NCBI GenBank assembly: GCA_004014935.1
Contig: CP025323.1
Span: 1,736,001-1,800,000, forward strand
Origin: Saccharomycopsis malanga
Taxonomy: Eukaryota; Ascomycota; Saccharomycetes; Ascoideales; Saccharomycopsidaceae
Length of the DNA stretch: 64,000 nt
Direction of reading: 5' to 3'
The notes beneath the pieces were generated by a model. That model made no database searches, was not told the origin of the DNA, and saw only the letters and a program-made list of their open reading frames with translations. Both the position numbers and the translations under genes were made by a program. Of this stretch, positions 31,769 through 40,536 are shown piece after piece. The stretch's first letter is position 1. Each line of letters starts with the position of its first letter.

Positions 31769-31811
31769 AATAATAATTATATATTTCAAGCCCAATACAT
31801 ATCAGTTCCGT
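31769..31811 (-). mobile_element. 43-bp SINE-A 3'-end insertion with 14-bp target duplication
   Basis: Contains ATTATATATTTCAAGCCCA and ATACATATCAGTTCCG, flanked by the exact 14-bp direct repeat TTACCATAGAATAT at 31755-31768 and 31812-31825. The same length and truncation point as the copy at 14990-15032. Confidence 0.9.
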
Positions 31812-31826
31812 TTACCATAGAATATC

Positions 31827-32075
31827 GCTAATAATTATTCCTTACTCTATTGCTAATGATTATTCATTACACTATTGCTAATAATTATTCATTACACTAT
31901 CGCTGATAATTACTCATTACAATATCGCTAATAATTACTCATTACAATATCGCTAATAATTATTCATTACTCTATTGCTAATGAGTATTCATTACTCTAC
32001 TGCTAATAATTACTCATGACACTAACTCTAATAATCACTCATTACACTATCTCTAATAATCACTCATAATCACCC
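31827..32075. repeat. 25-bp minisatellite
   Basis: About ten tandem copies of a 25-bp unit resembling GCTAATAATTATTCATTACAC plus four bases. GCTAAT-type starts fall at 31827, 31852, 31877, 31902, 31927, 31952, 31977 and 32002, then two diverged copies. It begins within two bases of the SINE fragment's right target duplication. Confidence 0.92.
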
Positions 32076-32364
32076 ATAGTCACTACTTACCCATAATAAC
32101 ATCCTCTAATCATTAGAAGCCCTGGCACACTACCCGCCTGTTTTAGATGAGACTTTGATCTTTTCAATTTCAGGTGATAAATTCGATGATGGCTGTTAAA
32201 AGTTATTGAATAATAGTGAGAAGAATGGGCTATATTAGTAGATTATAATAATAATAATAATAATATTAGGGTGTCGCTATCTGCTGGTAATTTGTATTCA
32301 AGTGGTTTTAATTTTTTTTTTTTTTTCGAGAATTTTCGAGGTTTAGATCAAATTGGGACACGTT
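32076..32364. other. Upstream region of the coiled-coil gene
   Basis: Holds an ATA/AAT microsatellite at about 32246-32268 and a T-tract at 32311-32326, which fit a promoter and leader. No gene. Confidence 0.5.
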
Positions 32365-34425
32365 ATGACGAATAATAATCAAGTTTTATTGACAGGACTC
32401 TCTTTAATTCACGATTCTCCGTTCAGGAGTTCACAGAGTCCGGTTACCAAGCAGACGTCGACGTTTGAGCCAGCGAAAAGCGGACAATACGACGATTTTT
32501 CCACGTTATTGAATTTTCTCAAGACAGACTACAATGAGCATTTAAACAACAATGGAGTGATTGTTAACCCGAATCCGCATGAGGATTCCGACAGTGATTT
32601 GAATTACTTGAACGATTCCTATAAATATTACTTGCTGGAGTTGTCAAACACACTTATGGATGTAAATAATGATGGCAAGATTAACAAGGAGTATAACAAC
32701 TTGAAGGATATCAAGCTATCGTCCGATATCAAGGCGTTGTTCAACATTACCAAAAACAACAACACCAACGACTTGATTTTGAAGATTTTGATTGAAAACT
32801 CGCTATATAATTTGAACCAGTATTTAGATTGTAAGAACGAATACGATTTCATACAGGCGTCGCTCAAAGGATACAGTGAGCGTAATCCCATACAAGCCAG
32901 CAACAATTCCGTCATCATGTCGTTGGACGAGATCAAGAGCTTGAAAAGCAAGATTCTCGCTCTATACGAGGAAAAGACAAAATTGCAAGCAAACATCGAG
33001 GAAACCGTAGAATCTTTGGAGGAGATATTGGGCAAATATGCAGATCAGGAGCCTATCAATAAAGGGACCTACAAGCCGTCGTCGCGGCAGTCCAGGTTGG
33101 AAATCGAAAACATTAATCTCATAAATAACCAGTTGGAAAGACAACTTGTAGGATCATCGTTGAAAAAATACATTGTAAACTGCGAAGCGTTGAAGAGTCT
33201 CGAGGTGCAATTGGAGAATCATAAGAAAAAATTGTTTTCGCATTTTTTTACTTGTCTAATCATTGGTTATATCAATAATATCACCATAAACTTGAAATTG
33301 CAAAAAAACCTTTTGCAAGACAAGTTGTCTCCTTGCACGACTCCCAAATCCACCACTTTTGACTCGTTCAAGTCGCCCATTATGGACATGCCCAGAAAAT
33401 CCTCATTGCAAATGGCCGAGACTGCCGTTTTCAACAAGTCTATAGAAGAGATTGTAAGCCACGTAGCCTCCATTGCTGTCCAGAAGGACATTTCGCTTCC
33501 TGAACCAGACATGAACAATATTGTGGGCAAAACCAACTGGGTGAAAAGCTGCATCAGCACAATATTGAGCCACAACACCGACAAGTTGGCCCAGGAGTCC
33601 AACCTCAGAGAAAACGTCCATTTGAGAAAGAAAAATATGGTGGAAGATAACATCAGTGACATTTCTTCTGAAACCAGTGTCACCAGCATGGACTTTTCTC
33701 CTAATAAACAAATACAAAACATTTCTTTAGGAGGCAAATTGAATTCCCCCAAAATCATCCACGAATCTCCCTACAATTCTAGATCTTCCTCCAATAATAA
33801 TAACCACACCAATACTTTCAACGATTTGAAAACAAAAGTAAAAGACCTCAAATTCGCCAATGAGTATTTGACCAAACAATTCAAAACAGAACGTGAATCT
33901 TTCAATAAGATCTTGGCCGAGCAGAACTTGGCCAAATTGAATTTGGAGAAGAAATTAAACAGTTCCATTGAAAGTTTGGAAAAAACAAACGCTCTTTTAA
34001 TACAGAACGAATTGGTCAATCAAGATTTACAGCAAAAGTTGGATGAAAACTTCAATACCATCAATATATTAACCAAACAAATCACCGACTTGAAAATCGA
34101 GAATCTCGGCTCAAATTCCCCTAAAAAGTTAACCAAACAAGATTTCATCGACATTCCTAGCCCCGATCATGGCATTTCGTCTTCTCGTGAAGGCGTAAAC
34201 ACTCACCATGAGTTTCTATCCACTTCTTCTCTACAAACAGTTGCTAGTAACAGTAGTGTAGGCGCAACTGCTTCTCCTAGTGTAGGTATAATGCGTCAAG
34301 AGTTTAAAAAAATAATCGACGATATCAATAATAAGCATTTCATCGAGTTGAGCAATCAAATAACTGAACGCAAAAGACTCGAAAACTTGGTAAAAATGTA
34401 CAAAGAAAACATGAGCAAGGACTGA
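32365..34425 (+). CDS. Coiled-coil protein of unknown function
   Basis: A 686-residue protein from the ATG at 32365 (MTNNNQVLLTGLSLIHDSPF). I do not recognise the family with confidence. Residues 1-60 are Ser/Asn-rich. From about 85 to 190 it looks globular and helical (YKYYLLELSNTLMDVNNDGK, IKALFNITKN). A first coiled coil (SLKSKILALYEEKTKLQANI) spans about 195-235 and a second (about 255-325) contains a hydrophobic FFTCLIIGYINNITINLKLQ, probably part of a helix rather than a TM. A Ser-rich linker precedes a long coiled coil at about 485-590 (KVKDLKFANEYLTKQFKTER). The tail has a short charged helix (NQITERKRLENLVKMYKENM). Spindle-pole, cortical or trafficking scaffolds have this build, but that is only resemblance in architecture. 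Codon and composition look ordinary for the host. Confidence 0.6.
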   Translation: MTNNNQVLLTGLSLIHDSPFRSSQSPVTKQTSTFEPAKSGQYDDFSTLLNFLKTDYNEHLNNNGVIVNPNPHEDSDSDLNYLNDSYKYYLLELSNTLMDVNNDGKINKEYNNLKDIKLSSDIKALFNITKNNNTNDLILKILIENSLYNLNQYLDCKNEYDFIQASLKGYSERNPIQASNNSVIMSLDEIKSLKSKILALYEEKTKLQANIEETVESLEEILGKYADQEPINKGTYKPSSRQSRLEIENINLINNQLERQLVGSSLKKYIVNCEALKSLEVQLENHKKKLFSHFFTCLIIGYINNITINLKLQKNLLQDKLSPCTTPKSTTFDSFKSPIMDMPRKSSLQMAETAVFNKSIEEIVSHVASIAVQKDISLPEPDMNNIVGKTNWVKSCISTILSHNTDKLAQESNLRENVHLRKKNMVEDNISDISSETSVTSMDFSPNKQIQNISLGGKLNSPKIIHESPYNSRSSSNNNNHTNTFNDLKTKVKDLKFANEYLTKQFKTERESFNKILAEQNLAKLNLEKKLNSSIESLEKTNALLIQNELVNQDLQQKLDENFNTINILTKQITDLKIENLGSNSPKKLTKQDFIDIPSPDHGISSSREGVNTHHEFLSTSSLQTVASNSSVGATASPSVGIMRQEFKKIIDDINNKHFIELSNQITERKRLENLVKMYKENMSKD

Positions 34426-35096
34426 GCAAATATTGTGAATAAATATATAAGAACAAGTGTGTAAGACTTGTTCAATGCATTTTGGTCATTGCTCATCAAT
34501 CAGTTGAGTCTGACTCAACAAGCAAAACAAGTCCTATTCGGGATTTTCAGCACATTTTGAAAAAATGGTTCACTTTTGAAAACTTGCACCATTGGTAGTT
34601 GCTCACAGGTTAAGCTTTTATTTTTGTATTTCTCTCTTATTTTTTACTTATTTTTACTTCTTCTATCATATTATTCACTTACCTTTACTTCTTCTCTCTT
34701 ATTCTTTACATAGTTTTATTTTCAACGGGTTATCATGATACTGTATATATCTGTTTGTTGGAATCATGTAATATCTATTGCAGAGACATGGTGATGTAAT
34801 CGATATTGGCAGTACAATGCAAGAGTTTATTGAATAACAGTTTATAAACTCATAAACGTTTTGAAAAATTCTGCCATATGGAAATATCAATTATTAATTT
34901 ACCTGGTATTAGATAACAAATCACCTAACCTTTTCGAAGAGTGCTGAGCCACCTGCCCAGTGGCTAGTGAATTAGAATATGTATGATTATAGTTTTTTGA
35001 AACGGATCCCTCAACCAAGATATAAAGCTTATTAACCAGCACTTTACGCTTTATTAACCCCCTTGGGTTATTCGGTTATTCAATGTATAGCGAAAG
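34426..35096. other. Intergenic stretch, no gene
   Basis: AT-rich with TTTTTACTTATTTTTACTTC-type pyrimidine repeats at about 34630-34700. No gene or SINE match was recognised. Confidence 0.45.
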
Positions 35097-35812
35097 TCAA
35101 AATACGCTAGTTTCACAATATATAATAATTATTATCGAGTATAGATTACTCTGAGAACCTATAATAAATCATACATTATTTAGCTCTTGATATACGCGTT
35201 TCTTTATAACAAAACCACAGTTAAATCTTGAAGAAATGGCAGATAAAACTAAAAGAAATCAAAAACTATGGAATAACGTCAAAAAAATAAAATAACTCAT
35301 TGAACGGTCAAAAACACAATTTTTAACAAATTATGTGTTATTTTCGACAAAATGATACTTTCTCATTATTAAATAATTGATAAAACACAAATATCAAAAC
35401 AAAGTACATGGTACAAAACTCTAGTAGTATTTACAGAGTATGGAAATATAATTCTTGTATGATTTGGTTTGCTGTAAAGACTCTAGAATATGACTAGAAA
35501 AAATCGACTTTTTGTCAAAATTGGCAATTTTCCGTTATATCAAATATTAATTCGTAAATCTTACATTTTCTATTATAAATAGTACTATAATATATAGAAA
35601 AATTCAGGATGCTGATGTATTTCTTTTAAAGAAAACTAAACTGGTTAGAATTGATTTAATTCATTGAAATATTTGCTGATTACTCCAAAACGTCAACAGC
35701 GCGAATCGAGGACCAAAACCTAAAGTGAGGAGCGCCACACTTGTTTTTCACACTATTTTGCGTGGCGCATGGCCCAACCAACATGGCCACCTGGCAATAG
35801 TAAGGCATATAA
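35097..35812 (-). repeat. Dispersed repeat family 2, copy B (longest)
   Basis: The reverse-oriented, longest copy (about 715 bp). In its own direction it starts at TGCCTTACTATTGCCAGGTG and passes the same ordered blocks as copy A and copy C. It carries about 200 bp between the CCATACTCTGTAAATA block and the AACGCGTATATCAAGAGC block that copy C lacks. It ends near GAAACTAGCGTATTTTGAC. It is closest to copy C, and at its start it is joined to a SINE-A tail by exactly the same sequence (ATATTATTCAATATGTTTA) as copy C. Confidence 0.8.
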
Positions 35813-35817
35813 ACATA

Positions 35818-35862
35818 TTGAATAATATCTTATTTGAAGCCCAGTAAATAACCTTCCCTATG
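35818..35862 (-). mobile_element. SINE-A tail fragment fused to repeat family 2
   Basis: Contains AATAATATCTTATTTGAAGC and CCAGTAAATAACC, the reversed SINE-A 3' end, abutting copy B of family 2. The mirror junction exists at about 39690-39716. Confidence 0.75.
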
Positions 35863-35997
35863 GCTACCTGTATTTATAAGAAAATTACACATAGCAGGCG
35901 ATCTACAAGTGTCGATTATGTCAAAATTTGCCAATACCATGAATTCCTAACGTATAATAAGCTACATACCACAACTGATTAACTAGACCAAACCACA

Positions 35998-36951
35998 CTA
36001 CATAATTATACATTTTGCACAGCCCATTGGGTCTGGACCCTCAGAAAGCAGGACTTTTCTACTTTGGGACTGTCTGGCCTCTTTAGCCAATGTCAAGGTG
36101 TCATCCAAGGAAGTGTTTGAGTCGCTGGTAGGCTTCTTTTTATAGCTAGGGATATGAATATTCGTACTTATTGCGGTGACGACATTAGTGTTAGCAGTAT
36201 TGGAAGCTATGGCAGCAGCATCAGCGACAATTTGCTCATTTTCTTTTTCAGTAGGATTAGCAGCATCTGGGTCCACATTTGCAAAGTCATAGGTAGTATT
36301 GACCACTTTATAAAACTCAGAACCTTGGACTCTAGCAATTTCGTTTTCCAATTCTGTAGCATTCCGTTTTCCATCGGAACCAGCAAAAAGACCAGCGCCC
36401 CAAGGCGACCCTCCATGGACTTGTTCATTACTGGTGATCTGGGCAAATGCTCCCCCGTATCCTAATGGAACATAGATCATGCCATGGTGCGCTAGAATCG
36501 ATAGATAGTTTCTAATAGTCACTTCCTGACCGCCTCCTGGAGTGCTTGTAGATACAAATATGCCTGCTGGTTTGCCATACAATGCACCTTTCGCCCATAA
36601 GGCCCCCGTGGTTCCCCAGAAATCAAACCACTGGGCTGGCAACGTCCCAAATCTCGTAGGCACGCCAAACAAAAATGCATCATAGTGTCGAAGCGTTTCT
36701 ACACTGGCAATTTGAAACTCTTCATCTGGTGCAGCTGCTTTTACCTTTTCAAGCACCTCTTCACTCATGGTCTCGGGGACTCGAAAAAGATCTGCTGTTC
36801 CTCCAGCCTCTTCAACACCTCGTTGGACTTGTTTGGCAAAACCATATAAATGTCCAAATGTAGAATAAACAATAATCTGTATGTTAGCAACTGCTTGATG
36901 CAATAAACGATTGTTTATGACCAACCCAATACTTACAGCCACTCTAGCCAT
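35998..36951 (-). CDS. YCP4: YCP4-like flavodoxin-fold quinone reductase with CAAX box, two exons
   Basis: Joined from 36937-36951 (MARVA) and 35998-36876, giving 297 residues. The 60-bp intron has GTAAGT, GCTAAC and ACAG. Because it is a multiple of three and open, an unspliced reading would add 20 residues inside the first beta strand, which is clearly wrong (spliced: MARVAIIVYSTFGHLYGFAK). WrbA/Pst2/Ycp4 family, an FMN-dependent NAD(P)H:quinone oxidoreductase: PTRFGTLPAQW, STPGGGQE, LAHHGMIYVPLGYG and GGSPWGAG. A Ser/Asn/Thr-rich tail of about 100 residues ends MGCAKCIIM, a farnesylation-type CAAX box with an upstream Cys suitable for palmitoylation, as in Sc Ycp4. That predicts membrane anchoring, with processing by Rce1 and Ste14, both encoded in this window. 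Its first exon and donor site are duplicated just upstream. Confidence 0.93.
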   Translation of the reverse strand: MARVAVSIGLVINNRLLHQAVANIQIIVYSTFGHLYGFAKQVQRGVEEAGGTADLFRVPETMSEEVLEKVKAAAPDEEFQIASVETLRHYDAFLFGVPTRFGTLPAQWFDFWGTTGALWAKGALYGKPAGIFVSTSTPGGGQEVTIRNYLSILAHHGMIYVPLGYGGAFAQITSNEQVHGGSPWGAGLFAGSDGKRNATELENEIARVQGSEFYKVVNTTYDFANVDPDAANPTEKENEQIVADAAAIASNTANTNVVTAISTNIHIPSYKKKPTSDSNTSLDDTLTLAKEARQSQSRKVLLSEGPDPMGCAKCIIM

Positions 36952-36983
36952 ATTTAATAATCATAATGTTTTTTTAAACCCGT

Positions 36984-37019
36984 ACTTACAGCCACTCTAG
37001 TCATATTTAATAATCACCA
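36984..37019 (-). pseudogene. Duplicated first exon and splice donor of the YCP4-like gene
   Basis: On the minus strand, ATGACTAGAGTGGCTGTAAG with the preceding TAAATAT context repeats the true first exon (ATGGCTAGAGTGGCTGTAAG at 36932-36951), differing by one base in codon 2. It would encode MTRVA with a donor at 36984-36989, 53 bp upstream of the real one. Spliced to the same acceptor it would give a normal protein with one changed residue, so it may act as an alternative first exon or be a decoy upstream ATG. Confidence 0.8.
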
Positions 37020-38149
37020 AATCACCAAAATCACCAAATCACCAAATCTTAAAATCTCAAAATCACCAAATCTCAAAATCACCAAACCAAAAAGAAAAAC
37101 ACGCCTTCTTGCATTGGCTCTAACGGCTACCACCGTTAATAAGGCAAAAAACTAACGACCCCAGCGGCGTTTATTGGCTCTACTAAACTGAACAATTGCA
37201 AGGGAATAGTATCAAGAACTTATGCTGGCAGACGCATGTTGGTATGATTTAAAGCAAGCATGCAGGACGACGCGCCGTAGTGCATCCAGCTGCTTCAACT
37301 AACATATAAAACAAGTGCGGAAAACACATTTTCAATACTAATTGCTGATTAATAACCTTAGCGAAACTACAAATTAGTTAGGTTTACGAAAAAAAAAAGG
37401 GAAAGCCCGCCGTTATCTTGGCTTATCTTACCAGAAGATTGTCGGTTACTGTTTTAAACTGAACCTTGCAATCCAGCAATGGCAAAATCCGGCATTTTCT
37501 TGTCACAATGCAGTCCAAAAATGATGGTAAGCGGCGGAAATCATGCTTCAAATGGCAGAGACTAGCACTGCTCTTCTTTTATATGGTTTAATTAAGGGGT
37601 CAAATAGCATGGTTTACGTACTGTATATCACACGCGCCCATCATGTATGCCTCAAAATTGAAGATACTGAGAGCCTAATCAAGAAGATTGGCTCGATAAT
37701 CACAACTTAACAATGCACAGCTCATTATTGTGATACTAGTCAAAAATTACGGACTTAACTAACTGGCTTGGCCCCGCGCCTGGTAGTATATATACTGTTA
37801 AACGGTGAAAGAAACTAATGCATACGAATGCATGATCATGCCGTTTCAAGTACATTTATTCAAATTGGCATGTGATACATGCATGAATTCTTTGGTAGTA
37901 TCAATAGTTGTTATAATCTTTTTTTTTGTTTTTATTTTAGTATGGTTTTCTATTTTGTTTTGAGATTATGATTTTTAGATTCTTTTTTTTAAAAGGTCGA
38001 TCATCATTTACTATTTTGCATCTTTTTCGAACGGATTGTAGGTGGTTATATATCTTAAAACATTTTTTTCTTTCTTTTTATATATTTTTCACTAATAAAC
38101 AATTAAAATACCAAACCAGAGTTACATTTGTCAGTACCTGGCTAGGATA
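37020..38149. promoter_or_regulatory. Divergent YCP4-like / PST-like promoter region
   Basis: About 1.1 kb between two divergent paralogues. The first ~70 bp is an AAATCACC-type low-complexity repeat (37014-37090). T-tracts are at 37920-37930 and 38060-38080. Several ATGCAT/GCATGC words lie at 37255-37265 and 37817-37885. Shared stress (oxidant) control is plausible for this gene family, but I see no certain Yap1 or Cap1 site. Confidence 0.45.
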
Positions 38150-38752
38150 ATGGCACCCAAAGTAGCTATAATTTACTACACCACCTATGGGCATACATAT
38201 CAATTAGCAAAAGAGATCCAGAAGGGAGTGTATGATGCTGGGTTGACAGTTGATCTCTTTCGAGTTGCTGACAGAGAGCTTTCTCCAGAGGAAAATGGCA
38301 TCCCAGAAGCCACCACGGAGGTGTTTGAGGATTACGATGCGTTTTTGTTTGGTCTTCCAAGTAAGTTTGGAAACTTTTCTGGGGAATGGAAAAACTTGTT
38401 TGACTCCACAGGCTCACTTTGGAATAAAGGGTCGTTAGTGGGGAAACCAGCAGGCTTATTTGTATGCACTGGAACCATTGGGGGAGGCCAAGAATCAACT
38501 ATAATCAGCGCCATTTCAGTACTTGTACACCATGGAATGATATTCGTTCCTTTGGGTTACAAGAACGCCACTCAGCATACCAAATCTAGCTTTGTAGTCT
38601 CCAAACAGGCCTCTGAGGAAATACACGGAGGCAGTCCTTGGGGTAGTGGGGTCTATTCTGGTGTAGATGGCAACAGAGAACCTTCAAATACCGAACTCAA
38701 AATAGCAAAATTGCAGGGGAAAACCTTTGCCGAAGTGATTAGAAAGTTTTAG
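38150..38752 (+). CDS. PST2: PST2/RFS1-like flavodoxin-fold NAD(P)H:quinone oxidoreductase
   Basis: A 200-residue WrbA-type flavoprotein that reduces quinones by two electrons and protects against oxidants; usually at the plasma membrane (eisosomes) in yeast. FMN-binding loop YYTTYGHTYQLA, then DAFLFGLPSKFGNFSGEW, GTIGGGQEST, LVHHGMIFVPLGY and IHGGSPWGSGVYSG. It lacks the extended tail and CAAX box of its divergent neighbour, with which it shares the whole fold. Yeasts have several PST paralogues, so the symbol is approximate. The start at ATG 38150 gives MAPKVAIIYYTTYGH, the normal family N-terminus, and no intron is needed. Confidence 0.88.
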   Translation: MAPKVAIIYYTTYGHTYQLAKEIQKGVYDAGLTVDLFRVADRELSPEENGIPEATTEVFEDYDAFLFGLPSKFGNFSGEWKNLFDSTGSLWNKGSLVGKPAGLFVCTGTIGGGQESTIISAISVLVHHGMIFVPLGYKNATQHTKSSFVVSKQASEEIHGGSPWGSGVYSGVDGNREPSNTELKIAKLQGKTFAEVIRKF

Positions 38753-38985
38753 TTTTGTATGTTTGAAAATAGGTGTTTATTAGAAAGTGGTTATTTATTT
38801 GAAAATAGGTGTTTACTTGAAAACAGTTGTTTATTTGAAAATTAGTGTTCATTTAATTTTTTTTTTTTTCAATTTTAGGTGTTGTGTATTTAATGTATTT
38901 TTATAGGTTTTGTTAACAACACAGAGCCCATTTATGGACGAAGATGGGTATTGTATGCTTAGAATTTGGTTTTCACATAATAGTA

Positions 38986-39269
38986 ATTATTATACATTTG
39001 GAACCCAGTAAATAACGGTTTACTATATACGCGCCAGGTCTTGGGAAAAATCGGTGTGGTAAACCAAAATGAGTCCATGAACTTACCATTTAATTGGAAA
39101 ATGAGCACAATTGGCCTAAGTCGTGTTTTAGACAGTGATCTTTGCCTGTTCAACATTGTAAAAGTAGTGATTAAAAAGTGTTCGTATGGGGGAATCGAAC
39201 CCGTGTGCTTGTTAGGTCTTTTTTCTCTTGTATGAGAGCACTGACCACTGAGCCACACGGCCCAGCGGC
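38986..39269 (-). mobile_element. SINE-A, near full-length
   Basis: Tail TAATTATTATACATTTGGAA, then ATACGCGCCAGGTCTTGGG, CTAAGTCGTGTTTTAGACAG, GTAAAAGTAGTGATTAAAAA, the reversed B box GGGGAATCGAACCCG and the reversed A box CCACTGAGCCACACGG. The tRNA-like head is well kept, with CGTATGG on its 3' acceptor side. No target duplication resolved. Confidence 0.85.
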
Positions 39270-39470
39270 TAAAGGACCTACTTACGGCCTTTTATTAGAA
39301 AACACACAATTTTTAATGAAATTTCGTTATATTTACAACTTTTAGTATTCAATGTTTAAAAAAATTTAAAAAAATTTGTAATCATGTAATATTAAAGAGG
39401 TGTAAAAGAAATGCTTAGCAATACTAAAAAAGGTAATTGAAGCTCAACACAATATCAAAATCAAAAAACA

Positions 39471-39702
39471 CCGGGCCGGATGGCTCAGTGGTCAGCGCTA
39501 GCATAGAAGAGAAAAAATGCCAGGCATAGTTTGGCAGATAGTAGTCTTGGAGGAAATTAAAAGACCTAGCAGGCTCAAGGGTGAGAAGATTATGATCAAA
39601 AGGGCATGAGTGGGTTTTCCTTGCTAATTTTTGCCAAAGTGCTTTGGACACGGCGCGTATATACAAAACTGATATTTACTGGGCTTCAAATAAGATATTA
39701 TT
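39471..39702 (+). mobile_element. SINE-A, short form
   Basis: Head GGGCCGGATGGCTCAGTGGT, extra central sequence, then AGACCTAGCAGGCTCAAGGG directly followed by GAGAAGATTATGATCAAAAG; the B box is missing. It ends GATATTTACTGGGCTTCAAA, TAAGATATTATTC and runs straight into repeat family 2 copy C. Confidence 0.8.
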
Positions 39703-39715
39703 CAATATGTTTATA

Positions 39716-40213
39716 TGCCTTACTATTGCCAGGTAGCCAAGTTGGTCGGGTCATGCGCCACGCAAAATAGGGTCAAAAACAAGTGTGGCGCTCCTCACTT
39801 TAGGTTTTGGTCCTCGATTCGCGCTGTTGACATTTTGGAGTAATCAGCAAATATTTCAATGAATTAAATCAATTCTAACCAGTTTAGTTTTCTTTAAAAG
39901 AAATACATTAGAATCCTGAATTTTTCTAATATATTATAGTACTATTTATAATAGAAAATGTCAGATTTACGAATAAATATTTGATATAACGGAAAATTGC
40001 CAATTTTGACAAAAAGTCGATTTTTTCTAGTCATATTCTAGAGTCTTTACAGCAAACCAAATCATACAAGAATTATATTTCCATACTCTGTAAATAGTAG
40101 AGTTTTATACCATGTATCTCAAGAGCTTCAAAAAAGTATGATTTATCATAGGTTCTCAGTGGAGGGTTTATTGCTAATAATCATTATATAATGTCAAACT
40201 AGCAAATTTCAAC
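39716..40213 (+). repeat. Dispersed repeat family 2, copy C
   Basis: Starts TGCCTTACTATTGCCAGGTA and carries CATGCGCCACGCAAAATAGG, AACAAGTGTGGCGCTCCTCA, GGTCCTCGATTCGCGC, TGGAGTAATCAGCAAATA and CCATACTCTGTAAATAG, ending near AAACTAGCAAATTTCAAC. It is inverted relative to copy B, about 3.9 kb apart, with the two flavodoxin genes between them. It lacks ~200 bp present in B. Confidence 0.82.
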
Positions 40214-40317
40214 TTTAGTTTTTTGTTTTTTCGCTATTCTAGTTTCTGATTTGCTTAATTACATTATGGAAGTTGTATATTGAATGTAAACTGGTAATAA
40301 ACTTTGGCTATTGTTTT

Positions 40318-40361
40318 AATAATATCTTATATTTCAAGCCCAATACATAACAGTTTTACAT
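40318..40361 (-). mobile_element. SINE-A 3' fragment (~43 bp)
   Basis: AATAATATCTTATATTTCAAGC then CCAATACATAACAGTTTTAC. Another copy truncated at the same point near the 3' end. A 6-bp GTTTTA flank on both sides could be a target duplication but is too short to be sure. Confidence 0.7.
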
Positions 40362-40536
40362 TTCTCTTCTTTTACGACAAAACAACGGATTATTTACATG
40401 TCGTATCTTAAATCACAACCAAACAAAATCTAAACAATTGTATAACCAGAAAACAAAAAACGCCAGTGCAAACCAAACTAAAAAAAAAGTAAAAATACAA
40501 AAAGAAAAGGAGCTACTACAACATCCCATCAAATAG

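Noticed and set aside
35097-40213. Inverted copies B and C read as terminal inverted repeats of one DNA transposon
   Set aside because: The enclosed genes are ordinary host quinone reductases, there is no transposase, and a third copy stands alone at 8934. An inverted duplication or dispersed family explains it better.
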